Of a stretch of DNA of 64,000 bases, positions 1 to 8,935 are shown one piece after another (the first letter of the stretch is position 1; each line of letters begins with the position of its first letter). Source of the DNA: Saccharopolyspora rhizosphaerae (GTDB taxonomy: Bacteria; Actinomycetota; Actinomycetes; Mycobacteriales; Pseudonocardiaceae); NCBI RefSeq assembly GCF_003931915.1, contig NZ_RSAA01000009.1, forward strand, positions 1 to 64,000. The letters are read 5' to 3'. The position numbers were made by a program, and so were the translations under genes. The notes under the pieces were generated by a model, which saw only the letters and a program-made list of their open reading frames with translations, did not search any database and had not been told where the DNA came from.

Positions 1-159
1 GGCCTGCTCCGCCCAGAACGCCTCACGATCGGCCTCGGCCTGCTCGTACAGCGCCGACGTGGCGTTGGCCTGCGCCGCGAATTCCTCAGACGGCGGGAAT
101 GTCCTGCTTTCCGTCAGCAGGTTGTCGAGCGTGTTGCTCTGCCCGTCGGGCTGGCTCAT
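1..159 (-). CDS. acs: Acetyl-CoA synthetase, N-terminal fragment
   Basis: Only the first 53 codons are inside the window; the gene runs off the left edge. The start ATG (157-159) has a good Shine-Dalgarno sequence, GGGAGG, about 8 bases upstream. The peptide (MSQPDGQSNTLDNLLTESR..., then FPPSEEFAAQA and a stretch ending REAFWAEQA) resembles the N-terminal cap of AMP-forming acetyl-CoA synthetases, which activate acetate to acetyl-CoA in the cytoplasm. Synteny agrees: in mycobacteria acs (Rv3667) lies a few genes from the Rv3662c family gene found here on the divergent strand. No catalytic motif is visible in the fragment, so the call rests on the N-terminal pattern and gene order. Confidence 0.75.
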   Translation of the reverse strand, partial: MSQPDGQSNTLDNLLTESRTFPPSEEFAAQANATSALYEQAEADREAFWAEQA

Positions 160-431
160 TGCTCAGAACCTCCCTGGAGATGTGAATGCAGTGCTAGAAG
201 AACCGTAGTGCGATCTCGCTCACTGCAACAGAGGTTTCGCTTTATTGGTTCAGACCAATCGGTCACATCGGACTTGATCAGCACTGCCACGTCCTAGGTC
301 CGACGTCGGACCCGGAGCGTTGTGCTGCGCTGACGCTGGGTTCACCGGGTGCGATCCGATCGCCACTGTGGCACAACTCGCACGTGGGCCGCTCGTCGGG
401 GCTCGCAGCGCAGGCCGGTAGCGTCTGGACC

Positions 432-1178
432 GTGAACGACACGCCATCGCTGGCACCGCTGCTGGAACTCGACGGAGTCGCCGACGCGGTGGCCGCTGCG
501 CGCGCCGCCATCGACGAGGTGCACCGGCACCCGGCCAACCGGCGCGGCTGGCCGACCACCGCCGCCGAAGCCTCGGTGCGCGCGGCCCGCGCCTCGGCCG
601 CAGTCGCCGGTGGTGCCACCGAAATCCCGGAGTCCGGCGAGGTCAGCGACCCGCTGCTGGCCGGTTCGCTGCGCGTCGCCGAAGCCATGGGCACCTTGCT
701 GCCGACCTGGCAGCGCGCGCCCCGGCAGGCGCTGGCCCGGATGCACCTGCTCGCCGCCAGCGATCTCGTCGACGACCCCGAGCAGCTCGGCCGCCCGCAG
801 GCCGACCCGGTGATCTCCGAGCGTCTGGACCTGCTCAGCGAGATCGTCATCGAGCCGAAGGCGCACGGCGCCGGCCCGGTGCTGGCGGCCGTGGTGCACG
901 GCGAGCTGCTCGCGCTGACCCCGTTCGGCCAGGCCGACGGCGTCATCGCGCGTGCTGCCGCGAGGCTGGCCGTCATCGGCAGCGGACTGGACCCCAAGGG
1001 CCTGGTCGTGCCGGAGGTCGCCTACTTCCGCAGGCAGGAGGACTACACCGAGCGCGCCCTGGGCTTCGCCACCGGCGAGCCCGACGCGGTCGCCGCCTGG
1101 GTCGTCCACTGCTGCTCGGCGCTGGAGGCCGGTGCTCGCGAGGCGGCGTCGATCGCCGACGCCGTCCAGGAGGGATGA
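432..1178 (+). CDS. Conserved actinobacterial protein, Rv3662c-like
   Basis: A 248-residue soluble, alanine-rich, mostly helical protein without signal peptide or membrane segment. It matches by length and position the mycobacterial Rv3662c family, sometimes labelled oxidoreductase without biochemical proof. The GTG at 432 is preferred over one at 384 because a TANNNT hexamer (TAGCGT, 419-424) lies exactly 7 bases before it, the layout of a leaderless transcript, and there is no Shine-Dalgarno sequence. Its stop overlaps the start of the nucleoside hydrolase by 4 bases (ATGA), so the two are probably translationally coupled. I see no catalytic signature and assign no function. Confidence 0.75.
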   Translation: MNDTPSLAPLLELDGVADAVAAARAAIDEVHRHPANRRGWPTTAAEASVRAARASAAVAGGATEIPESGEVSDPLLAGSLRVAEAMGTLLPTWQRAPRQALARMHLLAASDLVDDPEQLGRPQADPVISERLDLLSEIVIEPKAHGAGPVLAAVVHGELLALTPFGQADGVIARAAARLAVIGSGLDPKGLVVPEVAYFRRQEDYTERALGFATGEPDAVAAWVVHCCSALEAGAREAASIADAVQEG

Positions 1179-2110
1179 CGGTGAAGAAGGTCCTCATCGA
1201 CTGCGACCCCGGCATCGACGACGCCCTGGCGCTCGCGCTGGCCCAGGGTGATCCGCGGCTGGAGGTCGTGGGCATCACCGCGGTCGGCGGCAACGTCCCG
1301 CTGGAGTTCACCACCGAGAACGCGCTGCGGTTGCGCGACTTCTACGGCATGACCGCGCCGGTGGCGCGGGGTGCCGGCCGGCCCCTGGTGCGCGAGGGCA
1401 TCGACGCCGGCAACGTGCACGGGGCGATGGGTCTGGGCGACGTCGTGCTGCCCGCGACCGCCACCGAGCTGGACCCCCGGCACGCGGTGGACCTCATCAT
1501 CGAGACGCTGGCCGCCGCTCCTGGCGAGATCAGCCTGGTCGCGACGGGCCCGTTGACCAACATCGCGCTCGCAGTGCGCAAGGAACCGCGGATCGTGGAC
1601 TGGGCCGCCGAGTTCGTGATCATGGGCGGCGCCTACACGCGCGGCAACCGGACCCCGGCCGCCGAGTTCAACGTCATGGCCGACCCGGAGGCCGCGGCCG
1701 TGGTGTTCGAGGCGGGCTGGACCACGGTCATGGTCGGGCTCGACCTCACCCACCAGGCCCGCGCGAACGCCGAGGTCCGCCGCCGGTTCGTAGGACTCGG
1801 CAGGCTCGAGTCGGAGCTGCTCACGCCGTGCCTCGACTTCTACGGGCGGTTCCCCACCTACCAGGAGCTCGGGCCCGCGATCCACGACGCGTGCGCGGTC
1901 GCGCACGTCATCGACCCGGGCCTGATGGACGCCGTCCCCGCTCGCGTGGACGTCGAGACGCAGGGGCGCTACACGTCCGGCATGACGGTCACCGACTTCT
2001 CGGCGCCGCCCGAGTTCCGCAACGCCCTGGTCCCGACCACCCTGGACCGGGAGCGCTTCTGGGACCTCATGACCGAAGCGTTCACCGTCATCGCCAAGTC
2101 GATGGCCTGA
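1175..2110 (+). CDS. Inosine-uridine preferring nucleoside hydrolase family protein
   Basis: A 311-residue cytoplasmic protein that should cleave the N-glycosidic bond of ribonucleosides to free base and ribose. The calcium-binding signature DCDPGIDDALAL is at residues 9-20, and the core NIALAVRKEP and MGGAYTRGNRTPAAEFNVMADPEAA regions (about 130-175) carry the usual Asn/Asp residues. A late DACAVAHVIDP supplies the His-containing C-terminal motif. Length is typical of the family. It overlaps the previous gene by 4 bases and ends at a strong bidirectional terminator. Placement beside the murQ/murR and NCS1 genes suggests a salvage neighbourhood, but substrate preference (purine, pyrimidine or another ribosyl compound) cannot be read from sequence. 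Confidence 0.9.
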   Translation: MTVKKVLIDCDPGIDDALALALAQGDPRLEVVGITAVGGNVPLEFTTENALRLRDFYGMTAPVARGAGRPLVREGIDAGNVHGAMGLGDVVLPATATELDPRHAVDLIIETLAAAPGEISLVATGPLTNIALAVRKEPRIVDWAAEFVIMGGAYTRGNRTPAAEFNVMADPEAAAVVFEAGWTTVMVGLDLTHQARANAEVRRRFVGLGRLESELLTPCLDFYGRFPTYQELGPAIHDACAVAHVIDPGLMDAVPARVDVETQGRYTSGMTVTDFSAPPEFRNALVPTTLDRERFWDLMTEAFTVIAKSMA

Positions 2111-2111
2111 C

Positions 2112-2140
2112 GCCGCCGACGCGGTTCCCGCGCCGGCGGC
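2112..2140. terminator. Bidirectional hairpin terminator
   Basis: A 13-bp stem (2112-2124 with 2128-2140, one A-C mismatch) closes a 3-base loop in the 37-bp gap between the convergent nucleoside hydrolase and murQ genes. There is no T tract, common in high-GC actinobacteria. Its placement fits termination from both sides. Confidence 0.7.
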
Positions 2141-2147
2141 CTCGTGC

Positions 2148-3059
2148 TCAGGACTCCAGGGCGCGCAGCGCGTCGCGGACTTGGCCGTCGGCCACCGCGA
2201 GGGCGGCCGCGGACCGTTCGACGTCGGCGCCGGAGAGCAGGTGGACCAGGGCCGTCTTGAGGTCGTCGCCCGCCGCGGTCAGCGCCTCGGCGCACGCGCT
2301 CTCGGAGGCACCGGTGGCCTCCTGCAGGATGTTGATCGTGCGTCCGCGCAGCTTGGCGTTGGTCGCCAGCATGCTGACCATGAAGTTCGAGTACACCCGC
2401 CCCAACTTGATCATCACGGTCGTGGAGAACGCGGTGAGCACGAGCTTCTGCGCGGTGCCGGCCTTCATCCGGGTCGACCCGCTGATCGGCTCGGGGCCGG
2501 TGTCGGCCGCGATGACCACGTCGGCCGGGACCTCACCCGGGTTCGGGTTCGAGGTCAGCAGCGCGGTGGTCGCGCCCACCTCCTTCGCCGCGGCCAGGGC
2601 CGAGAGCACGTAGGGCGTCCGGCCGGACGCGGCTAGGCCGAGCACGAAGTCCTTGTCCGATCCCTGCGCGCGGATCTCGCGAGCGCCGGCGTCCTCGTCG
2701 TCCTCGGCGTTCTCCACCGCCTGCTGGTAGGCCTCGGGACCGCCCGCCTGGTGGGCGATGAACCAGTCCGGAGGGGCGTTGAAGGTCGGGATCAGCTCGG
2801 CGGCGTCGAGCACGGCCAGCCGGCCCGAGGTGCCGGCGCCGACGTAGTGCACCCGGCCACCGGAACGCAGCGCGGTCACCGCGAGGTCCACGGCCTCCGC
2901 CAGCTCCGGCAGCACGCGGCCGACCGCTTCGGGCACCGTGCGGTCTTCGCGGTTGAGCAGCTGCAGGATGTCCAGCGTCGGCAGCAGGTCGATGTCGCGG
3001 GTGTGGGGGTTGGTCTGCTCGGTCGGTGATGCGACGCGGATCGCGTGATCCCGGCTCAA
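2148..3059 (-). CDS. murQ: N-acetylmuramic acid 6-phosphate etherase
   Basis: 303 residues. MurQ cleaves the D-lactyl ether of MurNAc-6-phosphate, giving GlcNAc-6-phosphate and D-lactate in the cytoplasm. It is a SIS-domain protein; the sugar-phosphate loop is visible as GAGTSGRLAVLDAAELIPTF and the second half carries PISGSTRMKAGTAQK, both hallmarks of the family. The start is a TTG at 3059 with AGGAGG six bases upstream. It lies 48 bp downstream of the RpiR-type regulator on the same strand, forming a murR-murQ pair. No MurNAc kinase or PTS MurP is seen in the window, so the source of MurNAc-6-phosphate is not explained locally. Confidence 0.95.
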   Translation of the reverse strand: MSRDHAIRVASPTEQTNPHTRDIDLLPTLDILQLLNREDRTVPEAVGRVLPELAEAVDLAVTALRSGGRVHYVGAGTSGRLAVLDAAELIPTFNAPPDWFIAHQAGGPEAYQQAVENAEDDEDAGAREIRAQGSDKDFVLGLAASGRTPYVLSALAAAKEVGATTALLTSNPNPGEVPADVVIAADTGPEPISGSTRMKAGTAQKLVLTAFSTTVMIKLGRVYSNFMVSMLATNAKLRGRTINILQEATGASESACAEALTAAGDDLKTALVHLLSGADVERSAAALAVADGQVRDALRALES

Positions 3060-3107
3060 ATCATGCCTCCTGATTCGGTTGTTCGAGGCCGGCCTGGAGA
3101 GCGCGCA

Positions 3108-4028
3108 TCACGCCTCTTTGTGCCGGCGCCGATCGGGGCGACTGCCGAGGCGATGTCCGGAGACCGCCTCGCGCGTCGCTTCCAGCGCCGTTCTGGTCTG
3201 CTCCAGGTGCCGCTGCGCGACACCGATGAACAAGCAGTCGATCACGGTCAGCTGTCCGATCCGGCTGGCCATGGCGCCGGACCGGTAGGTCGTTTCGCGG
3301 ACCGCGGTGGTCAGCACGTGGTCGGTGATCTCGGTGATCGGCGAGCGCGCGAAGTTGGTGATCGCGCCCGTCGTGGCGCCGTGCCGCTTGGCCTCGCGCA
3401 GCGCCTCGACGGTCTCGGTGGTGGCGCCGGTGTGCGAGATGCCGATCGCGACGTCGCCGGGTTGCAGCACGGCGGCGGAGGTCAGCGCGTTGTGGGTGTC
3501 CGACCAGGCGAAGCTGACCAGCCCGATGCGGTGCAGCTTCTGCTGCAGGTCCAGGGCGACGAAGGCGCTGGCGCCGACCCCGTAGACGTCGATGCGCCGG
3601 GCGCCGGACACGGCGTCCACCAGCGCGTTCAGCGAAGTCGGGTCGAGCTGGCCGGCGGTTTCCTCGACGGCCTTGGAATCCGCGTAACCGACCTTGGAGA
3701 TGATCTGCCCGATGCTGTCGTCCGGGCGGATGTCACCGCCCAGCTCCCGGTCGCGGGTGGACGTGCGCGCGGTGTCGGCGGCCAGGGCGATGCGCAGGTC
3801 GGGGTACCCGCCGACGCCGATGGCCTTGCAGAACCGGGTCACGGTCGTCTCGCTGGTCCCGGCGGCCTCGGCGACTTCGGTGATGCTGCGGCGCGAGATC
3901 GAGGCCGGGTCGGCGAGCACGATGTTGGCCACGCGCTGCTCGGCCCGAGCGAGTCCGGGCAGCAGCGAGCGAATCTTCACGAGGGGGCTTCCCTCGCTCG
4001 ATTCAGTGGAGATCTCTGAAGTGGCCAT
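3108..4028 (-). CDS. murR: RpiR/MurR family transcriptional regulator
   Basis: 306 residues: an N-terminal RpiR helix-turn-helix (about 15-90, with the recognition region GTSETTVTRFCKAIG) and a C-terminal SIS domain (about 130-270, YGVGASAFVALDLQQKL and ISHTGATTETVEALREA) that senses a phosphosugar. In other bacteria MurR controls murQ and cell-wall sugar uptake and responds to MurNAc-6-phosphate; that role is inferred from the adjacent murQ. No Shine-Dalgarno precedes the ATG, but TAAGTT sits 6 bases upstream on the coding strand, consistent with leaderless expression. It is divergent from the NCS1 transporter and may regulate it. Confidence 0.85.
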   Translation of the reverse strand: MATSEISTESSEGSPLVKIRSLLPGLARAEQRVANIVLADPASISRRSITEVAEAAGTSETTVTRFCKAIGVGGYPDLRIALAADTARTSTRDRELGGDIRPDDSIGQIISKVGYADSKAVEETAGQLDPTSLNALVDAVSGARRIDVYGVGASAFVALDLQQKLHRIGLVSFAWSDTHNALTSAAVLQPGDVAIGISHTGATTETVEALREAKRHGATTGAITNFARSPITEITDHVLTTAVRETTYRSGAMASRIGQLTVIDCLFIGVAQRHLEQTRTALEATREAVSGHRLGSRPDRRRHKEA

Positions 4029-4031
4029 GTG

Positions 4032-4053
4032 GGAAACTTACTAACTGGTTCTC
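4032..4053. promoter_or_regulatory. murR leaderless -10 and candidate operator
   Basis: The 269-bp divergent gap between murR and the NCS1 transporter contains, next to murR, the -10 hexamer TAAGTT (complement of 4035-4040). An imperfect inverted pair overlaps it: GGAAAC at 4032-4037 and GTTCTC at 4048-4053. Overlap with the promoter would suit autoregulation. A loosely similar GGAAC...TTACT arrangement lies upstream of nagZ near 10750-10770. Similarity is modest, so the operator part is tentative. Confidence 0.35.
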
Positions 4054-4297
4054 GTGCAGGTCAACACATCTCTTCAAGGTCCGTCGGGTAGACGGGTCGT
4101 GCCTGTGTCCAGGTTGCACGACTCGTCGGATGTTCGGTGGGGACCAACGACCCGAACGTCGAGATCGACATCTACACCTCCTCGGCGCGTGCCCGCCGCG
4201 CGACGCCGTCATCTGGCTGGAACGCGCCTCGCAACTGCCCGAAACATCTCGCGCGGACACTGCCGGACGCACGCGCGTTCGACAGAGGAGGGACGGG

Positions 4298-5920
4298 ATG
4301 GTCGTCGACCCACCGCGCGAGGGCACTTCGCGCGACCAAGCCGTGCGGGAAACTCTGGAGGACTACACCCTGCGGTTCGCCCCGCGCAGCTACCGCCGTT
4401 GGAAACCCGGCGTGGTGGCCACGACCGCGCTGGGCGGCATCGCCTACCTCGCCGACTTCTCCATCGGTGCCGGCATCGGCCTGAGCTACGGCACGGTCAA
4501 CGCCCTGCTGGGGATCCTGCTCGCGGCGGTGATCATCTTCGCGACCGGTGCGCCGCTGGCCTACTACGGCGCCCGCTACAACATCGACCTCGACCTGATC
4601 ACGCGCGGCGCCGGGTTCGGCTACTACGGCTCGGTGCTGACCAGCGTCATCTTCGGCAGCTTCACGTTCATCTTCTTCGCCACCGAGGGCGCGATCATGG
4701 CGCAGGGCCTGCACGTCGGGTTCGGGGTGCCGCTGTGGCTGGGATACCTGATCACGACGCTGGTGGTGGTCCCGCTCGTCGTCCACGGCATGAAGACGCT
4801 CAGCGCGCTGCAGGTGTGGACGACCCCGCTGTGGCTGCTGCTCATGGTCGGCCCGATCGGCTACCTGGTGGTCGTCGACCCGGTCTCGGTGAGCCGCTGG
4901 CTGGCCTTCACCGGCGAGGCGGGCGGGGGCGTCAGCGCCGCATCGGTGGTGCTCGGCGCGGGCGTGGCGCTGTCCCTGATGGCGCAGATCGGCGAGCAGA
5001 TCGACTACCTGCGGTTCATGCCGCCGCGCACGGCGGCCAACAAGCGCTCGTGGTGGCTGTCGACGCTGGTGGCAGGCCCGGGCTGGGTCGTGTTCGGCGC
5101 GGTCAAGCAGGCCACCGGGGCGTTCCTCGCGTTCTTCATCATGGGCGCGGCCGGAGCCGCGGCGACCGAACCGGTGCAGCAGTTCACGGGCATCTACGAG
5201 CTGTTCGCGCCCTGGTGGCTCGCGGTCCCGCTCGCCGTGGTGCTGGTGGTGCTCAGCCAGGTCAAGATCAACGTCACCAACGCCTACTCCGGCTCGCTGA
5301 CCTGGACGAACTCGTTCACGCGGGTCACCAAGCGCTACCCGGGCCGGATCACTTTCGTGCTGGCCAACCTCGCGGTCGCGCTCGTGCTGATGGAGGCGAA
5401 CATGTTCGCCTTCCTCAACTCCGTGCTGAGCTTCTACGCCAACTGCGCGATCGCCTGGGTGTGCACGGTGGCCGCCGACATCGTGATCAACAAGTTCGTG
5501 CTGCGGCGGTCGCCGGTGGAGCCCGAGTTCCGCCGCGGCATGCTGCACGCGGTGAACCCGGTGGGCGTGACGGCCTTCCTGGCCTCGGCGATCCTCTCGA
5601 TCGCGATGTACTTCGGAACCTTCGGCGACGCCGTCCAGCCCTTCTCACCGATCGCGGCCGTGCTCATCGCGGTGGTCCTGACGCCGGTGATGGCCGTCGT
5701 GACCCGCGGCCGGTACTACCTGCGCCGCACCGACGACGGCATCGCCGAGCCCCGCTTCGACGCCGACGGCACCCCGGCCGCGACCGCGCACACCTGCGAC
5801 TACTGCCTGCAGGACTTCGAGCGGCCGGACGTGCTGGCCAGCGCCGAACCGGGGAAGGTCATCTGCTCGCTGTGCGTGAGCACCGACCGGACCGGGGAGC
5901 TGGTGCTCCCGGCCACGTAG
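4298..5920 (+). CDS. NCS1-family permease with C-terminal double-CxxC tail
   Basis: 540 residues with about 12 hydrophobic segments. The N-terminal region (LEDYTLRFAPRSYRRW, GGIAYLADFSIGAGIGLSYG) and the QIGEQIDYLRFMPP stretch match nucleobase:cation symporter-1 proteins, which import purines, pyrimidines, allantoin or hydantoins. Many starts are open upstream; ATG 4298 is chosen for its AGGAGG-like site (4285-4293). After the last membrane segment a cytosolic tail of about 60 residues carries CDYC (500-503) and CSLC (523-526), a likely small zinc-binding module unusual for this family. It occupies the place where Bacillus mur clusters carry the PTS transporter MurP; substrate is unknown. It ends 9 bp from the convergent amiE-like gene. 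Confidence 0.85.
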   Translation: MVVDPPREGTSRDQAVRETLEDYTLRFAPRSYRRWKPGVVATTALGGIAYLADFSIGAGIGLSYGTVNALLGILLAAVIIFATGAPLAYYGARYNIDLDLITRGAGFGYYGSVLTSVIFGSFTFIFFATEGAIMAQGLHVGFGVPLWLGYLITTLVVVPLVVHGMKTLSALQVWTTPLWLLLMVGPIGYLVVVDPVSVSRWLAFTGEAGGGVSAASVVLGAGVALSLMAQIGEQIDYLRFMPPRTAANKRSWWLSTLVAGPGWVVFGAVKQATGAFLAFFIMGAAGAAATEPVQQFTGIYELFAPWWLAVPLAVVLVVLSQVKINVTNAYSGSLTWTNSFTRVTKRYPGRITFVLANLAVALVLMEANMFAFLNSVLSFYANCAIAWVCTVAADIVINKFVLRRSPVEPEFRRGMLHAVNPVGVTAFLASAILSIAMYFGTFGDAVQPFSPIAAVLIAVVLTPVMAVVTRGRYYLRRTDDGIAEPRFDADGTPAATAHTCDYCLQDFERPDVLASAEPGKVICSLCVSTDRTGELVLPAT

Positions 5921-5929
5921 ATGAGGTGC

Positions 5930-7666
5930 TCACCGCGGGGCCGGGGCCCACCCCTGCAGCTGCAGCCGGCCGGAGTCGCGCTCGGAGTCCAGCAGCGTGC
6001 GGTGGTCGTCGCTGGCCTTGAGGCCGTCGACGTTCACGCCCCGGCCCTCGTACTGGTCGTCGACGGCGTACCGCCAGCGCAGCTGGACCCTGTCGCCCGG
6101 CCCGGACGGCACCTGGCCGCTGACCTTCCACCAGGACCGGTGCCCGTACCCCGCCAGCGCCTGCTGCGGTCCCTCCGGCGCGCCGGGGCCGGACGCCGTC
6201 AGCGGCACCGGGCGCCAGTTGACCCCGTCGGTGCTGGACTCGACGACGAGCGAGTCGGCGCCGTCGGCGTCCCGCTGGGTGTCCACGAACGCGTTGAAGG
6301 ACACCTCCAGCGGCCCCTCGGGCGGACCCAGCGGCTCGGTGGTCAGCGTCGCGTTCCGGGGTGCGTGGAACGAGTCCCGTCCCTGGCGCGGGAACACCGC
6401 CAGGGCGCGGGCCAGGCCCTGCGCGAGCTCCTGGCGGGCGCGGTTGTTGGACCCCCACTCCCGCGACGGGTGCACCCGGTTGGTCAGCAGCACCGCCAGC
6501 GACCGCGAGGCCGGGTCGATGACCAGCGACGTCCCGGTGTAGCCGGTGTGCCCGGCGGTGCGCGGAGCGCTGAGCCCGGCCATGTACCAGCGCTGGTCGA
6601 GCTCGAAGCCGAGACCGTGCGCGTTGCCCGGGAACTCGGTGTTGTAGTCGGTGAGCATCTTCTCGACGGCGCGCTCGGACAGGATGCGGGTGCCGCCGTA
6701 GGCGCCACCGTTGAGCAGCGCTTGGCCGAGCGTCGCGAGGTCGTCGGCGGTGGAGAACACCCCGGCCTGACCGGCGACGCCGCCCAGCGCCCAGGCGTTC
6801 TCGTCGTGCACCTGGCCGCGCACCATGCCGCGCGGCGGGTCGGACTGGAACTCGGTCGCCGCGATGCGGTGCAGCTTCGACGCCGGCGGGTTGTAGCCGG
6901 TGTCGGTCATGCCGAGCGGTTCGGTGATCCACTGCTGGACCACCTGGTCCAGCGGGTGCCCGGTGACCCGCTCGACCAGCAGGCCGAGGGTGATCATGTT
7001 CGGGTCGGAGTACTCGTAGTGCGTGCCCGGCGGGTGCTCGGGGGTCAGCGCCATGATCGACGGAACGCGCTGCTCCGGCGGCAGCTTCCACAGCTTGACC
7101 TCGGCCTGCAGCCCGGAGGTGTGGGTGAGCAGCTGCTCGACGGTGATGTCCTGCTTCCCGTTGGTGCCGAATTCGGGCAGGTGCTCGGCGACCGGGTCGT
7201 CCAGCGAGATCGTGCCGTCGTCGACGAGCTGCAGCGCGGTGATCGAGGTGAACAGCTTGCTGATCGAGGCGACGTCGAAGATCGTGTCGGTCCGCATCGG
7301 CTCCCGGTCCTGCGGGGGCAGCTCGGTGCCCTGGCCGTCGGCGTAGCGCAGCTGCTCACCGGCAGCGGTGCGGCTGACGACCACGCCGTCGTGCGCGAGC
7401 AGACCCACGGCCCCGGCGTACATCGGGTGCTCCAGGTCCGGGGTCTTCTCGGTCCACGCCGCCAGCTTCCGCCAGGCGTCGTCGATCGGTTCCGGGTCGA
7501 GCCCGATCCCGGAGGGCGTGCCGTCCTGCAGCAGCGTCTCGGCGGGAGCGAACCCGTCCTGCGGGCGGTCGAAGTGGCCCGCAGCGCGTCCCGTGGCCGC
7601 TGCGGACGACCCGGTCAGCGCGGTGAGCGACAGCAGCGCCACGGCCGCCAGAACGGTCTTGCCCAT
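5930..7666 (-). CDS. Secreted serine hydrolase, class C beta-lactamase fold, AmiE-like
   Basis: 578 residues. A Sec signal peptide (about 1-24) precedes a penicillin-binding-like catalytic domain with SISK (S134-K137), YSD (219-221) in the usual YxN position and HTG (373-375). Third gene of a nagZ-namZ operon, 9 bp after namZ. In Bacillus subtilis the equivalent neighbour is AmiE (YbbE), a MurNAc-L-alanine amidase of the same fold that strips peptides from muropeptides; this is the best functional guess. It is about 140 residues longer than AmiE: residues from about 405 onward form a beta-rich domain (SSTDGVNWRPVPL, WWKVSGQVP, GRGVNVDGLKASD) resembling a jelly-roll carbohydrate- or wall-binding module. 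An esterase or D-aminopeptidase role cannot be excluded. Confidence 0.75.
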   Translation of the reverse strand: MGKTVLAAVALLSLTALTGSSAAATGRAAGHFDRPQDGFAPAETLLQDGTPSGIGLDPEPIDDAWRKLAAWTEKTPDLEHPMYAGAVGLLAHDGVVVSRTAAGEQLRYADGQGTELPPQDREPMRTDTIFDVASISKLFTSITALQLVDDGTISLDDPVAEHLPEFGTNGKQDITVEQLLTHTSGLQAEVKLWKLPPEQRVPSIMALTPEHPPGTHYEYSDPNMITLGLLVERVTGHPLDQVVQQWITEPLGMTDTGYNPPASKLHRIAATEFQSDPPRGMVRGQVHDENAWALGGVAGQAGVFSTADDLATLGQALLNGGAYGGTRILSERAVEKMLTDYNTEFPGNAHGLGFELDQRWYMAGLSAPRTAGHTGYTGTSLVIDPASRSLAVLLTNRVHPSREWGSNNRARQELAQGLARALAVFPRQGRDSFHAPRNATLTTEPLGPPEGPLEVSFNAFVDTQRDADGADSLVVESSTDGVNWRPVPLTASGPGAPEGPQQALAGYGHRSWWKVSGQVPSGPGDRVQLRWRYAVDDQYEGRGVNVDGLKASDDHRTLLDSERDSGRLQLQGWAPAPR

Positions 7667-7675
7667 GAGCCCCCC

Positions 7676-8935
7676 TCAGCGGTACAGCAGGTACGGATCG
7701 CGTTGCCGGCGGAAGTCGACGACGTCCTGCCGCCAGGATTCGGTGATCTCGCCGACGTCGGCACCTGCGTCCACCATGCCGCGCAGCTCGTCGGAGCCGG
7801 ACAGCTTGTCGACCATCCCATCGTCGCGCCAGCCGAACAGCTGAGGGTAGAGCCGCCGGGCTGTGACCAACATCGCAACCGCGACCTGGATCGGGTCGAG
7901 ATCACCCGTGCGGTGGAGCTGCACGCCACCGCAGGTCTGCTGGGCGTGCTTGGAGAAGGTCGGGACGAAGTAGGTCTCGCGGAACCGGACGCCCTCCAGC
8001 GAGAGCCCGTTGAGCTCCTCGGCCCACTTCCAGTCCACGCCGGGAGCCCCGATGATCTCGAACGGTCGGGTCGTGCCGCGCCCCTCGGACCAGGTGGTGC
8101 CTTCGAACAGTCCCGTGCCCGGGTACACCGCGGCCGTGTCGGGGGTGGGCATGTTGGGGCTGGGCGGAACCCACGGCAGACCGGTGTCGGCGGTGCGCCC
8201 CTCCCAGTCCTCCACCCGGATGACGGTGAGCTCGGGCAGCGGGGCGGGCAGGTGCACGCGGTCGAACATCCGGGCCAGCTCGCCCACGGTCATGCCGTGC
8301 TGCTGCACGATCGGCAGCTCGCCGACGCCGGAGGCGAACCGCGGGTCCAGCGTCGGCCCGGAGACCAGCGGCCCCACCGGGTTGGGCCGGTCCAGCACCA
8401 CGAACCCCAGGCCGAGCTGCTGCGCGGCCTGCATGGCCTTGTACATCGTCCAGATGTAGGTGTAGAAGCGCGCGCCGACGTCGGCGATGTCGAAGACGAC
8501 CTGCTCGACGCCGGCCTTGCGGAACAGCTCGGCGAGCTTGCCCTCGTCGACGCCGTAGGCGTCGTAGACCGGCACGCCGGTGCGCGGGTCGCGGTAGTCG
8601 CCCTCGGAACCGCCTGCCTGCGACGTACCCCGGAACCCGTGCTCGGGGCCGAAGACCGCCGCGATGTCCAGCCCGCCGCGCGCGTGCATCACGTCCACCA
8701 GGTGGTCGAGGCTGGAGAGCACGCCGGTCGGGTTGGTGACGATGCCGAGCCTGCGCCCGGCGAGGTCGGAGAAGCCCCGCCCGGCCAGCACGTCCGCGCC
8801 GGTGCGCACCTTCCCGGGCGCGAGCTGCGCCGGCTTGGCCGCGCAGGCCGCGCTGGAAGCCACGCCGACCGCCGAGGCCGTCAGCGCCGAGGCGGTCAGG
8901 AAGCGCCGCCTGCCCATTCCGCTCATGTGGTTCAC
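7676..8935 (-). CDS. namZ: Exo-beta-N-acetylmuramidase, NamZ/DUF1343 family
   Basis: 419 residues. A twin-arginine signal (GRRRFLTASALTASAVG) is followed by the DUF1343 domain: RRLGIVTNPTGV, VFGPEHGFRGTSQAGGS, VDVMHARGG and FDIADVGARFYTYIW are family landmarks. Bacillus NamZ (YbbC) releases MurNAc from the non-reducing end of muropeptides outside the cell. The assigned GTG start overlaps the nagZ stop by 4 bases; in-frame ATG codons at 8926 and 8917 are alternatives nearer the arginine motif. The alternating nagZ/namZ/amiE order implies sequential stripping of GlcNAc, MurNAc and peptide from wall fragments. Confidence 0.88.
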   Translation of the reverse strand: MNHMSGMGRRRFLTASALTASAVGVASSAACAAKPAQLAPGKVRTGADVLAGRGFSDLAGRRLGIVTNPTGVLSSLDHLVDVMHARGGLDIAAVFGPEHGFRGTSQAGGSEGDYRDPRTGVPVYDAYGVDEGKLAELFRKAGVEQVVFDIADVGARFYTYIWTMYKAMQAAQQLGLGFVVLDRPNPVGPLVSGPTLDPRFASGVGELPIVQQHGMTVGELARMFDRVHLPAPLPELTVIRVEDWEGRTADTGLPWVPPSPNMPTPDTAAVYPGTGLFEGTTWSEGRGTTRPFEIIGAPGVDWKWAEELNGLSLEGVRFRETYFVPTFSKHAQQTCGGVQLHRTGDLDPIQVAVAMLVTARRLYPQLFGWRDDGMVDKLSGSDELRGMVDAGADVGEITESWRQDVVDFRRQRDPYLLYR

